Shown one piece after another: positions 1 to 6,230 of a stretch of DNA of 6,515 nt (the stretch's first letter is position 1; every line of letters begins with the position of its first letter). The DNA lies in the NCBI GenBank assembly GCA_002719135.1, contig PBGU01000048.1:1-6515 (forward strand), read 5' to 3'. Under the pieces are notes generated by a model. The model did no database searches and was not told the origin of the DNA. It saw only the letters and a list, made by a program, of their open reading frames with translations. This DNA is from Gammaproteobacteria bacterium (GTDB lineage Bacteria > Pseudomonadota > Gammaproteobacteria > Pseudomonadales > Azotimanducaceae). The translations under genes and the position numbers were made by a program.

Positions 1-1931
1 GCGATGTCTTCCCCCTGGACGTACAAGCCCATGAAGCGGCCAGCGCAGGCTTCGTCGAGCATGTTGGGGATACGAAAACCAGGCTCCGGGTTGAGCTCAA
101 CGTTCCAATGTTTACCGAAAAGTTTTCGCGTTTCGACATCGCCGACGGGTCGGTATCCGGATAATTCGTGGGGAAACGATCCCATATCGCAGGAACCCTG
201 GACATTGTTTTGGCCGCGTAGTGGGTTTACACCGACCCCTGAACGGCCGATGTTGCCGGTGGCCATTGCAAGATTTGCCATGGCCATCACCATCGTAGAA
301 CCCTGACTGTGTTCGGTCACACCGAGGCCATAATAGATTGCTCCATTATCGGCGTTTGCGTAAAGGCGAGCCGCGGCACGGATGTCTTCGGCTGGCACCC
401 CGGCGATGACAGCGACTTCTTCTGGCGAATTTTCTGGCTGGCGTACGAAATCCTCCCATTCCGCGAATGTTTGGAGGTCACACCGTTCGCGCACAAAGTT
501 ATGGTCGATCAGATCTTCGGTGACCACGACGTGCGCGAAGGCGTTCATGATGGGTACGTTGGTCCCGGGTTGTAGTGGAAGATGGAAGTCCGCCTCGACG
601 TGGGGCGTGCGCACCAACGCAATTTTCCTTGGATCGACGATCACAAGACGCGCTCCCTCGCGGAGTCGACGCTTCATCTGGGAAGCGAAGACAGGATGGC
701 CCTCGGTTGGGTTTGCCCCGATCACAACGAGAACATCAGCGTCAGCAACCGAATCAAAGTTCTGTGTTCCAGCCGAAGTCCCGAAGGTTTGTTTCAAGCC
801 GTAGCCCGTCGGTGAGTGGCAGACGCGCGCGCAGGTATCGACGTTGTTGTTGCCGAACGCGGTGCGGACCATCTTTTGGACGAGCCAAACTTCTTCATTC
901 GTGCAGCGCGACGACGTGATCCCGCCGATCGAATCGGCTCCATAGCGTTTCTGAACCGCTTGTAATCTCTTGGCCGCGAAGTCGATCGCTGTGTCCCAGG
1001 AAACTTCTTCCCACGGGTCATCGGTCGTTTGCCGAATCATCGGTGCGGTAATTCGGTCCTGGTGTTGTGCATAACCCCAAGCAAATCGACCTTTAACGCA
1101 GGAATGACCGTGATTCGCCATGCCGTCTTTGTAGGGAACCATGCGCACGACCTGGTCGCCTTTGAGCTCCGCCTTAAACGAACAGCCCACGCCGCAGTAC
1201 GCGCAGGTGGTAAGAACTGACCGATCGGGAACGCCGTGATCAATCACAGATTTTTCCATTAAGGTTGCGGTGGGGCAGGCCTGGACGCACGCGCCGCACG
1301 ATACGCATTCGGAGTCAAAAAACTGGTCAGCACTGGTTTTTATGTTGGATTGAAATCCACGTCCATCCACGGTTAACGCGTATGTTCCCTGGACTTCTTC
1401 GCACGCACGCACGCATCGTGAACAGACGATGCATTTAGACCCGTCGAAGGTAAAGTAGGGGTTGGATGTGTCTTTTTCCGTAACTAAATGGTTGTCGCCT
1501 TCGGCGTAACGGACCTCGCGCAGCCCAACCGCACCTGCCATGTCTTGAAGTTCGCAGTCGCCGTTGGCGGAACAGGTGAGGCAGTCGAGGGGGTGGTCCG
1601 ATATATAGAGTTCCATGACACCGCGTCGCAATCGGGCCAATTCTTCGGTCTGCGTTCGAACCGACATGCCTTCGACAACGGGCTCGGTACAGGAAGCGTT
1701 AAGACCGCGTCGGCCTTCGATTTCCACCATGCAAAGCCTGCACGAGCCAAACGAGTCGAGGCTGTCGGTTGAGCAAAGTTTCGGGACCATGATGCCGGCT
1801 TCTCGAGCGGCTCGCATAATGGACGTGCCTTCGGCGACGGTTAACGGTGTCCCATCGATCGTTAACGACACCGTGGCATTGTCCGTGCCTTGCGGAGCTG
1901 GTGTGCCCAGGTCGTCTTCGGATCGCCTCAT
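1..1931 (-). CDS. fdsA: NAD-dependent formate dehydrogenase, molybdenum/tungsten catalytic subunit FdsA (C-terminus cut by window edge)
   Basis: This subunit oxidises formate to CO2 at a bis-MGD Mo/W centre in the cytoplasm and passes electrons to FdsB. The window holds 643 residues. The family runs to roughly 900-960, so about a third is missing past the left edge. Domains in order are: a [2Fe-2S] ferredoxin domain (C53, C64, C67, C81); a NuoG-type His-Cys3 [4Fe-4S] site (H113, C117, C120, C126); two [4Fe-4S] ferredoxin motifs (C167/170/173/177 and C209/212/215/219); the molybdopterin Fe4S4 domain (C243, C246, C250, C278); then the catalytic domain. RVCHSPTGYGL gives the metal ligand Cys371 (TGC, not selenocysteine) and His372. 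LRGQNNVQG gives Arg572. The Cys-to-Arg spacing of 201 matches C386/R587 of Rhodobacter capsulatus FdsA as I recall it. There is no Tat signal. The ATG overlaps the fdsB stop by 4 bp, and AAGGGA lies 7 nt upstream. Accessory genes fdsC/fdhD and fdsD, if present, would lie off the left edge. Confidence 0.95.
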   Translation of the reverse strand, partial: MRRSEDDLGTPAPQGTDNATVSLTIDGTPLTVAEGTSIMRAAREAGIMVPKLCSTDSLDSFGSCRLCMVEIEGRRGLNASCTEPVVEGMSVRTQTEELARLRRGVMELYISDHPLDCLTCSANGDCELQDMAGAVGLREVRYAEGDNHLVTEKDTSNPYFTFDGSKCIVCSRCVRACEEVQGTYALTVDGRGFQSNIKTSADQFFDSECVSCGACVQACPTATLMEKSVIDHGVPDRSVLTTCAYCGVGCSFKAELKGDQVVRMVPYKDGMANHGHSCVKGRFAWGYAQHQDRITAPMIRQTTDDPWEEVSWDTAIDFAAKRLQAVQKRYGADSIGGITSSRCTNEEVWLVQKMVRTAFGNNNVDTCARVCHSPTGYGLKQTFGTSAGTQNFDSVADADVLVVIGANPTEGHPVFASQMKRRLREGARLVIVDPRKIALVRTPHVEADFHLPLQPGTNVPIMNAFAHVVVTEDLIDHNFVRERCDLQTFAEWEDFVRQPENSPEEVAVIAGVPAEDIRAAARLYANADNGAIYYGLGVTEHSQGSTMVMAMANLAMATGNIGRSGVGVNPLRGQNNVQGSCDMGSFPHELSGYRPVGDVETRKLFGKHWNVELNPEPGFRIPNMLDEACAGRFMGLYVQGEDI

Positions 1932-3439
1932 GCCCTCGTCCCTTGGCGGAAGTCACCCGGAAATCGCTCCATCGCGCTACGCACCGGTATTGGCGTCATG
2001 CCGCCCATCTGGCACAGGCTAGTGCGATCCATGACCTCGCATAGATCGTCAATCATATTGAATTCTTGGTCGCTTGCGCGACCGCTAATTATTTGTTCCA
2101 TGGTCTCTTTGCCTCGAACCGATCCGATTCGACAAGGCGTGCACTTACCGCAGGATTCCAGCTCACAAAATTCGAATGCGTAGCGCGCTTGTTCGGCCAG
2201 ATCCACGGTGTCGTCGAAGATCACCAGTCCACCGTGGCCAATGCCCGCGCCGATATCTGCCATGGCTTCATACGTGAGCTCAATGTCGAGTTCCCGTTGG
2301 GAAAGGTAGGCGCCTAAAGGACCGCCGATTTGAAGCGTTTTAAATGGACGACCGGAGAGTGTCCCGTGACCATATCCCTCCACCATTTCACGAAGTGTTA
2401 TTCCAAAAGGTACTTCGATAAGACCGCCGCGTTTGATGTTGCCCGCAAGTTGAAAGCTCATGGTGCCGGACGATGGGGCAACGCCTAGGTCCCGATATAC
2501 GTCGCCGCCTAAACGCACAATGGCGGGAACCGATGCAAAGCTAATGACGTTATGGACTAGCGTTGGCATTGAAAGCAGGCCGCTGATGGCGGGCACAGGC
2601 GGTTTGACTCGTATTTGACCGCGTCGACCCTCAAGGCTTTCGAGCAGCGAGGTTTCCTCGCCACAGATATATGCCCCTGCGCCTAGGAATAATTCGAGAT
2701 CAAAGTCGAAATCGGAACCGAGGACGTTGTGCCCGATGAGGTTATGTTCGCGCGCGACCTCGAGCGCTTGTTCAAATATGGTTTTGGCAATGGGGTATTC
2801 GGATCGGAGATAGACCACGCCATGGTTGGCCCCTGTTGCGTATCCGGCGATCACCATGCCCTCAATTAAGCGGAACGGATCGCCTTCAAGCAGTAACCGA
2901 TCCGCAAAAGTACCCGAGTCTCCTTCGTCGGCATTGCAGACTAAGTATTTACGTGGAGCATCCGTCTCCCTGACCGTTCGCCACTTGATGTGGGCTGGAA
3001 AGCCAGCACCGCCCCGACCCCGCAACCCCGATATTTCAATCATCTCGATGAGGTCGTCGGGTGGTATCGCAAGGGCGCGAAGCACGTCCGCAAGATCAGG
3101 GACACCGAGCGGCGAGTCGTGGCCGATTCGGTCAAAGACGAGCCGCGTCTGCGACTGCAGAAAATCGTGACTACCGATGGGGCCCCGACAAAGGGGATGT
3201 TCGATCAACTGGTGGTGGAGAAATCCGTTGGTTATGAGGTCCGCGACCGTTGTTGGCGATACCGGGCCATAGGCGATGCGCTCGCCACCATTTTCGACTT
3301 CAATGAGAGGTTCGAGCCATGCGAGACCGCGCGAACCGTTTCGAATAACGGCGGCGCCTGCCTTTGTTAATTGTTCCGCAACAGCGTTCGCGTCCATCGC
3401 GACGGCGACTGAATCGAGAGGTACGTACACGGTAGTCAT
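1928..3439 (-). CDS. fdsB: NAD-dependent formate dehydrogenase, FMN/NADH-binding subunit FdsB (NuoF-like)
   Basis: This diaphorase subunit passes electrons from FdsA through a [4Fe-4S] cluster and FMN to NAD+. It is 503 residues long, close to the usual FdsB length of about 500. Residues 1 to about 105 form a NuoE-like, thioredoxin-fold extension with only one Cys (C84), so it binds no cluster, as known for FdsB. The NuoF core follows. GLRGRGGAGFP (138-148) is the FMN/NADH glycine loop, NADEGDSGT (169-177) fits the Fds branch, and GAGAYICGEETSLLESLEG (253-271) is the second nucleotide-site motif. ESCGKCTPCR gives cluster ligands C430, C433 and C436, and C476 is the fourth. The start at 3439 (MTTVYVPL) is chosen because it makes an ATGA overlap with the fdsG stop and has AGGTG 5 nt upstream. 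An in-frame ATG at 3517 would add 26 unconserved-looking residues inside fdsG. Annotation pipelines may call this NADH-quinone oxidoreductase subunit F, but the FdsA partner argues for formate dehydrogenase. Confidence 0.95.
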   Translation of the reverse strand: MTTVYVPLDSVAVAMDANAVAEQLTKAGAAVIRNGSRGLAWLEPLIEVENGGERIAYGPVSPTTVADLITNGFLHHQLIEHPLCRGPIGSHDFLQSQTRLVFDRIGHDSPLGVPDLADVLRALAIPPDDLIEMIEISGLRGRGGAGFPAHIKWRTVRETDAPRKYLVCNADEGDSGTFADRLLLEGDPFRLIEGMVIAGYATGANHGVVYLRSEYPIAKTIFEQALEVAREHNLIGHNVLGSDFDFDLELFLGAGAYICGEETSLLESLEGRRGQIRVKPPVPAISGLLSMPTLVHNVISFASVPAIVRLGGDVYRDLGVAPSSGTMSFQLAGNIKRGGLIEVPFGITLREMVEGYGHGTLSGRPFKTLQIGGPLGAYLSQRELDIELTYEAMADIGAGIGHGGLVIFDDTVDLAEQARYAFEFCELESCGKCTPCRIGSVRGKETMEQIISGRASDQEFNMIDDLCEVMDRTSLCQMGGMTPIPVRSAMERFPGDFRQGTRA

Positions 3440-3870
3440 CCAGGCACCTGCAACTTCTCGGCGCTCGCTTTGGCAATCAGCTGATCGTTGACTTGGACTG
3501 CGGGGCCTGTGGCACACAACCCAAGGCAGTATACGGCTTCAAGCTCGATATCGTTCCCCCGACGCCCCAGTTTTGTTTGGTAGGTTGTTTCCAATTCTTT
3601 GGTTAATTCGCGGCTTCCGACGGCTTGGCAGGCTTCTGCCTGGCAAATTCGAATGGTCGTGGCTGCCGGCGGATGGGTTTTGAAGTCCTCATAGAAACTG
3701 ATGATGCCTCGGACCTCGGCGACGCTAATGTTGAAGACGTCGGCGACGATTGGCAGATGTTCAGGGTGGATATAACCGTAGACGCGCATCAACTGATGGA
3801 GAGCGTGGATGGTCCCACCAAGCTTATGTTGATGGGGAGCTACCTGCGTTCGAATATCGTCTTCGGTCAT
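3436..3870 (-). CDS. fdsG: NAD-dependent formate dehydrogenase, [2Fe-2S] gamma subunit FdsG (NuoE-like)
   Basis: This small electron-transfer subunit docks on FdsB and carries one [2Fe-2S] cluster, the counterpart of complex I NuoE. It has 144 residues, a normal size. An N-terminal helical part (residues 20-65, with VADVFNISVAEVRGIISFYEDF) leads into the thioredoxin-fold domain, with cluster ligands C76, C81, C115 and C119 in the C-x4-C ... C-x3-C pattern of the NuoE family (ICQAEACQAVGS and CLGLCATGPA). It is the first gene of the fdsGBA unit, and its TGA overlaps the fdsB ATG by 4 bp. The start at 3870 is secure because a TAG lies in frame 30 nt upstream with no other ATG, GTG or TTG between. 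There is no clear Shine-Dalgarno. The 20 bases before the ATG are A/T-rich, so initiation may rely on an unstructured leader. A pipeline may label it NADH dehydrogenase subunit E, but the operon context makes FdsG much more likely. Confidence 0.94.
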   Translation of the reverse strand: MTEDDIRTQVAPHQHKLGGTIHALHQLMRVYGYIHPEHLPIVADVFNISVAEVRGIISFYEDFKTHPPAATTIRICQAEACQAVGSRELTKELETTYQTKLGRRGNDIELEAVYCLGLCATGPAVQVNDQLIAKASAEKLQVPG

Positions 3871-3896
3871 CGAAATAATATTTTTTTCGGCTAGGG

Positions 3897-3905
3897 ACTA
3901 TAACA
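3897..3905 (-). promoter_or_regulatory. Candidate extended -10 promoter element for fdsGBA
   Basis: On the minus strand this reads TGTTATAGT: a TG-N extension followed by TATAGT, which matches the sigma70 -10 consensus at five of six bases. No good -35 hexamer lies 16-18 bp upstream, which is tolerated for extended -10 promoters or activator-dependent ones. Transcription would start near 3890 and give a leader of about 20 nt before the fdsG ATG. The call rests only on consensus matching in A/T-rich DNA, so it is tentative. Confidence 0.35.
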
Positions 3906-3915
3906 AAATCAAGTG

Positions 3916-3945
3916 GTTAGCGTTATTTCACGAGAGCGAGCTAAC
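3916..3945. repeat. Spaced inverted repeat GTTAGC-N18-GCTAAC, candidate operator
   Basis: Two perfect 6-bp arms, GTTAGC (3916-3921) and GCTAAC (3940-3945), are separated by 18 bp, so their centres are 24 bp apart, a little over two helical turns. The dyad centre lies about 40 bp upstream of the transcription start inferred for fdsG, overlapping where a -35 would sit. That position suits a dimeric or tetrameric activator. Fds operons in some bacteria are controlled by a LysR-type regulator (FdsR), but no regulator gene is visible here and the site is unproven. Confidence 0.35.
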
Positions 3946-4052
3946 AGTTTCTCGGATGGTGTCTTTGACCGCGTGGGTCGATGTCATTCGGATTCGATGG
4001 CACGCATGCGGACAACGCTCGATCACGGTAGGCTATCGATACGGGTCGTTTT

Positions 4053-4057
4053 GGAGG
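4053..4057 (+). promoter_or_regulatory. Ribosome binding site of the LLM oxidoreductase gene
   Basis: GGAGG lies 4 nt before the ATG at 4062. An in-frame TAG at 4029-4031 leaves no alternative upstream start, so this site fixes the start of the gene. The spacing is slightly short but within the working range. Confidence 0.7.
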
Positions 4058-4061
4058 CTTT

Positions 4062-4991
4062 ATGGAGATTGGAGCGCAGGTTGGGTGTTATCGGAATACT
4101 TGGGACAGTATCCGCACGGTGGTCGAACTTCTAGAGGCTGGACCGTGGAGCAGCGTTTGGTTTGCCGATCACTACCTGCCCCCACCGGGGCGCCGAGAAG
4201 AAGAACACCTGCCGGCACACGAGGCATTTACCTTAATCGCGGCCGTCGCGGGGTTTACCGAGCGGTTGCGATTGGGGCACTTGGTATTGGGTAACACCTA
4301 TCGTAATCCGGCGCTGGTTGCAAAAATGGCGACGACGCTTGACCAAATCTCGCATGGACGGTTCACGCTAGGTATCGGTGCGTCATGGTTTAAGCGTGAG
4401 CATGAGGCTTACGGTTGGGATTTTCCCTCGATGCGCGAGCGACAAGATCGTTTCGAAGAAGCGGTTGAACTTATTCGTGCGCTCTTTACGCAGGAAGGTC
4501 CGGTCTCGTTCAACGGACGCTACTACCACTTGGACGAAGCGCCGATGGCACCGGGTTGTTTTCAAGAACCCCACATCCCGATATTAGTCGGTGGCACCGG
4601 CGAGCGACGAACGCTGAGAACGCTGGCCCAAAGCGGCGACATCATGAATCTTGATGGCTGGGCGGGCGGTCCGATGTCGGCCGAGTACTTTCGTCACAAG
4701 GTCGGGGTAGTGGAGAAGCACTGCGAAACCGTCGGTCGGGATCCCGCTGAGATTCGCTACACTGTGTTGATGCCGACGATGGTCACTGACGACAGCAGTG
4801 CAGTTGCCGAATTCATGGCGAACAGACGCTTGGGCGAGGGGTCTGCCGCGGGCCCAAAAAATTACGTGATTGAGCGCATTGGTGAAATCGTTGACGCGGG
4901 GGCTTCTGAAATTATGATTGGCGGTGTTCTGACGGATGACCTCGAGCAGTATCAGCTTATTGCTGAGGAAATCATTCCGGTGTTTGCTTAA
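4062..4991 (+). CDS. LLM-class (luciferase-like) flavin/F420-dependent oxidoreductase
   Basis: This is a 309-residue, probably cytoplasmic TIM-barrel enzyme of the bacterial luciferase superfamily, using reduced FMN or coenzyme F420. The substrate cannot be told from the sequence. It is full length for the single-domain family. Family signatures are the N-terminal GAQVGCYRNTW, SVWFADHYLP (31-40, with the Asp-His pair at 36-37), LRLGHLVLGNTYRNPALVAK (69-88), ATTLDQISHGRFTLGIGASW (90-109), the helix EEAVELIRALF (132-142) with NGRYYHL, and the cofactor-phosphate-loop region IPILVGGTGERRTLR (172-186). It resembles proteins often named F420-dependent LLM oxidoreductase (TIGR03560-like), but those automatic names do not prove F420 use. 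It is divergent from fdsGBA, and its last 20 bp overlap the end of the convergent MFS gene. No signal peptide or membrane segment is seen. Monooxygenase or dehydrogenase activity are both possible. Confidence 0.92.
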   Translation: MEIGAQVGCYRNTWDSIRTVVELLEAGPWSSVWFADHYLPPPGRREEEHLPAHEAFTLIAAVAGFTERLRLGHLVLGNTYRNPALVAKMATTLDQISHGRFTLGIGASWFKREHEAYGWDFPSMRERQDRFEEAVELIRALFTQEGPVSFNGRYYHLDEAPMAPGCFQEPHIPILVGGTGERRTLRTLAQSGDIMNLDGWAGGPMSAEYFRHKVGVVEKHCETVGRDPAEIRYTVLMPTMVTDDSSAVAEFMANRRLGEGSAAGPKNYVIERIGEIVDAGASEIMIGGVLTDDLEQYQLIAEEIIPVFA

Positions 4992-6171
4992 GCCCAAAGG
5001 GCCGACGCCGCGGTTCTGGCACCCAACGCACGAGAATTACAAGCCCTACCAACTGAAGCACGATGGTGGTGATAAATAACGCTTGGTAGGAGAGTGTCCA
5101 AACGATGAGTCCACCGAGTAGCGGTCCAATTGCTCCCACGAAATTTACCGTGCTGCCGGAGGCCGCGAGTCGTATAGGGATATCCTTGGTATCGCCAAAT
5201 TCCAGCACCATGTTTTGTCCCGATTGGTTGAATCCGCCGGAGGGAACGCCCATGACGATGAAAAACGCGATGATTCCTGATAACGATTCCACGAATAGCA
5301 ATTGCACGTGCGAAAGAGTCCATATCGCTAACGTCGCGATCATGACGATGCGGTAGCCACGCCGGTCAGCAAGGAGCCCCCAGAACAAGTTGGATGTGCT
5401 GGACGTGATCATCCATACGGTGGTGAGAAGTCCGAGCACGGTTCCGGTTAGTTCCATCCGCGTACCGGCATAGAGGATGTAAAAAGGTAGCGCCATACGA
5501 CCGCAGGAGCCGAGGGCGCGCGCTATAAAGAACTTGGCGAATTCTGGATTATGGCGGAGTAGTCCCGGAATCGCCCTTAACGCTTCACCGGTGGATTCTC
5601 TCGGGCGCACCGCGCTTGTATCGGTTTCGCGGGTGAGAGCAAGCGCGCCGAGGCCGAGAGTCGCTATTCCGAAGGCGATGAGAAACATGGTGCCGTAACC
5701 GTTACCCAATAGATTATTTTCGAGAACGTACGCGCCCGCGAGATAGGACACACCGGCCGACGTGAATCCCGCTAGAAAGTTCCTCGCGCCGCTGACAAAT
5801 CCACGTCGATGCACGGGGATGACCCTTGCTCGAAGTGTGTTCATGGTGACTTGGGCCATTCCTTGGAAGAACCCCATTAAGGTCAAAAAAACGATGATGG
5901 CTGGAAGCAGCGCGCGCTGGCCGAGGAAGAACCCGGCCAGTGCAAGTCCGAGGATTTGTATCCGCATCATCGCTGCTGTAACGAGCGTGGTACTTAGCAC
6001 TCGTTGACGGTGCCCGATGGTACTGGCGCCGATGATGGGTGATATCACTGTACCGGCGGCTTGCAACGCCCGGGTCAAGCCAACGACAAATTCTGAGCCG
6101 GATAACGCAAACAAATAGGCCGGCATAAAGGTCGGCGCGGAGACCAGGCGCATCCCGGTCTGCCCAAACAT
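4972..6171 (-). CDS. MFS family transporter, 12 transmembrane segments, 5' end uncertain
   Basis: This is an integral inner-membrane carrier of the major facilitator superfamily. The substrate is unknown. From the ATG at 6171 it has 399 residues with hydrophobic segments near 10-23, 33-50, 60-84, 88-108, 132-150, 158-180, 213-235, 243-266, 273-293, 297-318, 335-359 and 362-383, and a hydrophilic central loop at 181-212. GLLADRRGYR (265-274) is the MFS motif A in its C-half position. The ATG at 6171 has no proper Shine-Dalgarno. The same frame stays open upstream to a TGA at 6271-6273 and encodes LRRNIVAQLGHG just before the Met, which looks like a genuine MFS N-terminus. No ATG, GTG or TTG exists in that extension, so the true start may be non-canonical, such as CTG at 6234-6232, or lost. 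The gene follows an amidohydrolase gene on the same strand and probably shares its transcript. Confidence 0.88.
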   Translation of the reverse strand: MFGQTGMRLVSAPTFMPAYLFALSGSEFVVGLTRALQAAGTVISPIIGASTIGHRQRVLSTTLVTAAMMRIQILGLALAGFFLGQRALLPAIIVFLTLMGFFQGMAQVTMNTLRARVIPVHRRGFVSGARNFLAGFTSAGVSYLAGAYVLENNLLGNGYGTMFLIAFGIATLGLGALALTRETDTSAVRPRESTGEALRAIPGLLRHNPEFAKFFIARALGSCGRMALPFYILYAGTRMELTGTVLGLLTTVWMITSSTSNLFWGLLADRRGYRIVMIATLAIWTLSHVQLLFVESLSGIIAFFIVMGVPSGGFNQSGQNMVLEFGDTKDIPIRLAASGSTVNFVGAIGPLLGGLIVWTLSYQALFITTIVLQLVGLVILVRWVPEPRRRPFGLKQTPE

Positions 6172-6218
6172 CCCATGACCGAGCTGTGCGACGATATTAC
6201 GCCGTAGGTGAGGCGGGT

Positions 6219-6224
6219 CCTCCT
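6219..6224 (-). promoter_or_regulatory. Perfect AGGAGG Shine-Dalgarno-like site without a matching start codon
   Basis: AGGAGG lies between the amidohydrolase stop and the MFS gene, where a ribosome binding site is expected. No ATG, GTG or TTG in the MFS frame follows at a usable distance, and the ATG at 6171 is 47 nt away. It could be a real site next to a mutated or rare start, or chance sequence encoding part of Gln-Glu-Asp in the open upstream frame. Confidence 0.35.
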
Positions 6225-6230
6225 GTTTAT

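Larger units (their letters stand above)
3871..4061. promoter_or_regulatory. Divergent intergenic control region between fdsG and the LLM oxidoreductase gene
   Basis: This 191-bp stretch is the only real gap between genes in the window and separates two divergently transcribed units, so it should hold both promoters. Visible elements are an A/T-rich leader (3871-3890), an extended -10-like site facing fdsG, an inverted repeat centred near 3930, and two perfect 8-bp palindromes, CGCATGCG (4003-4010) and TATCGATA (4034-4041). For the rightward gene I see only weak sigma70-like pieces: TTGACC at 3965-3970 without a good -10, and TATCGA at 4034-4039 without a good -35. I see no convincing small ORF, riboswitch or terminator here. 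Confidence 0.6.

Noticed and set aside
382..804. Plus-strand open frame of 140 codons opposite fdsA
   Set aside because: It is rich in Arg, Ser and Thr with no family signature and lies antisense to strongly conserved fdsA catalytic sequence, so it is a shadow frame.
811..830. Possible selenocysteine active site in FdsA
   Set aside because: The active-site codon at 819-821 on the minus strand reads TGC, a normal cysteine, so no recoding is needed.
3440..3517. An upstream in-frame ATG that would extend fdsB by 26 residues
   Set aside because: It lies inside fdsG, the added residues look unlike FdsB, and the ATG at 3439 has both a Shine-Dalgarno and an ATGA overlap.
1..3870. Complex I genes nuoE, nuoF and nuoG as the identity of the left operon
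   Set aside because: The catalytic subunit has a formate-dehydrogenase RVCHSP active site and LRGQNN Arg motif, which NuoG lacks. No other nuo genes flank fdsG in the window.
3871..3889. CGAAA/TTTCG inverted repeat as a terminator or leader hairpin before fdsG
   Set aside because: The arms are only 5 bp and A/T-rich with a 9-bp loop, too weak to call a terminator or a regulatory hairpin.
3965..3993. TTGACC-like -35 as promoter of the LLM gene
   Set aside because: The -35 fits well but no -10 hexamer at 16-18 bp matches more than about half of the consensus.
3956..4294. Plus-strand open frame of 112 codons running from the intergenic region into the LLM gene
   Set aside because: It overlaps the LLM gene out of frame, has low-complexity Arg/Gly/Trp composition and no convincing ribosome binding site.
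4584..4997. Minus-strand open frame of 137 codons opposite the LLM gene
   Set aside because: It is antisense to conserved LLM sequence, has no recognisable domain, and overlaps the real MFS 3' end in a different frame.
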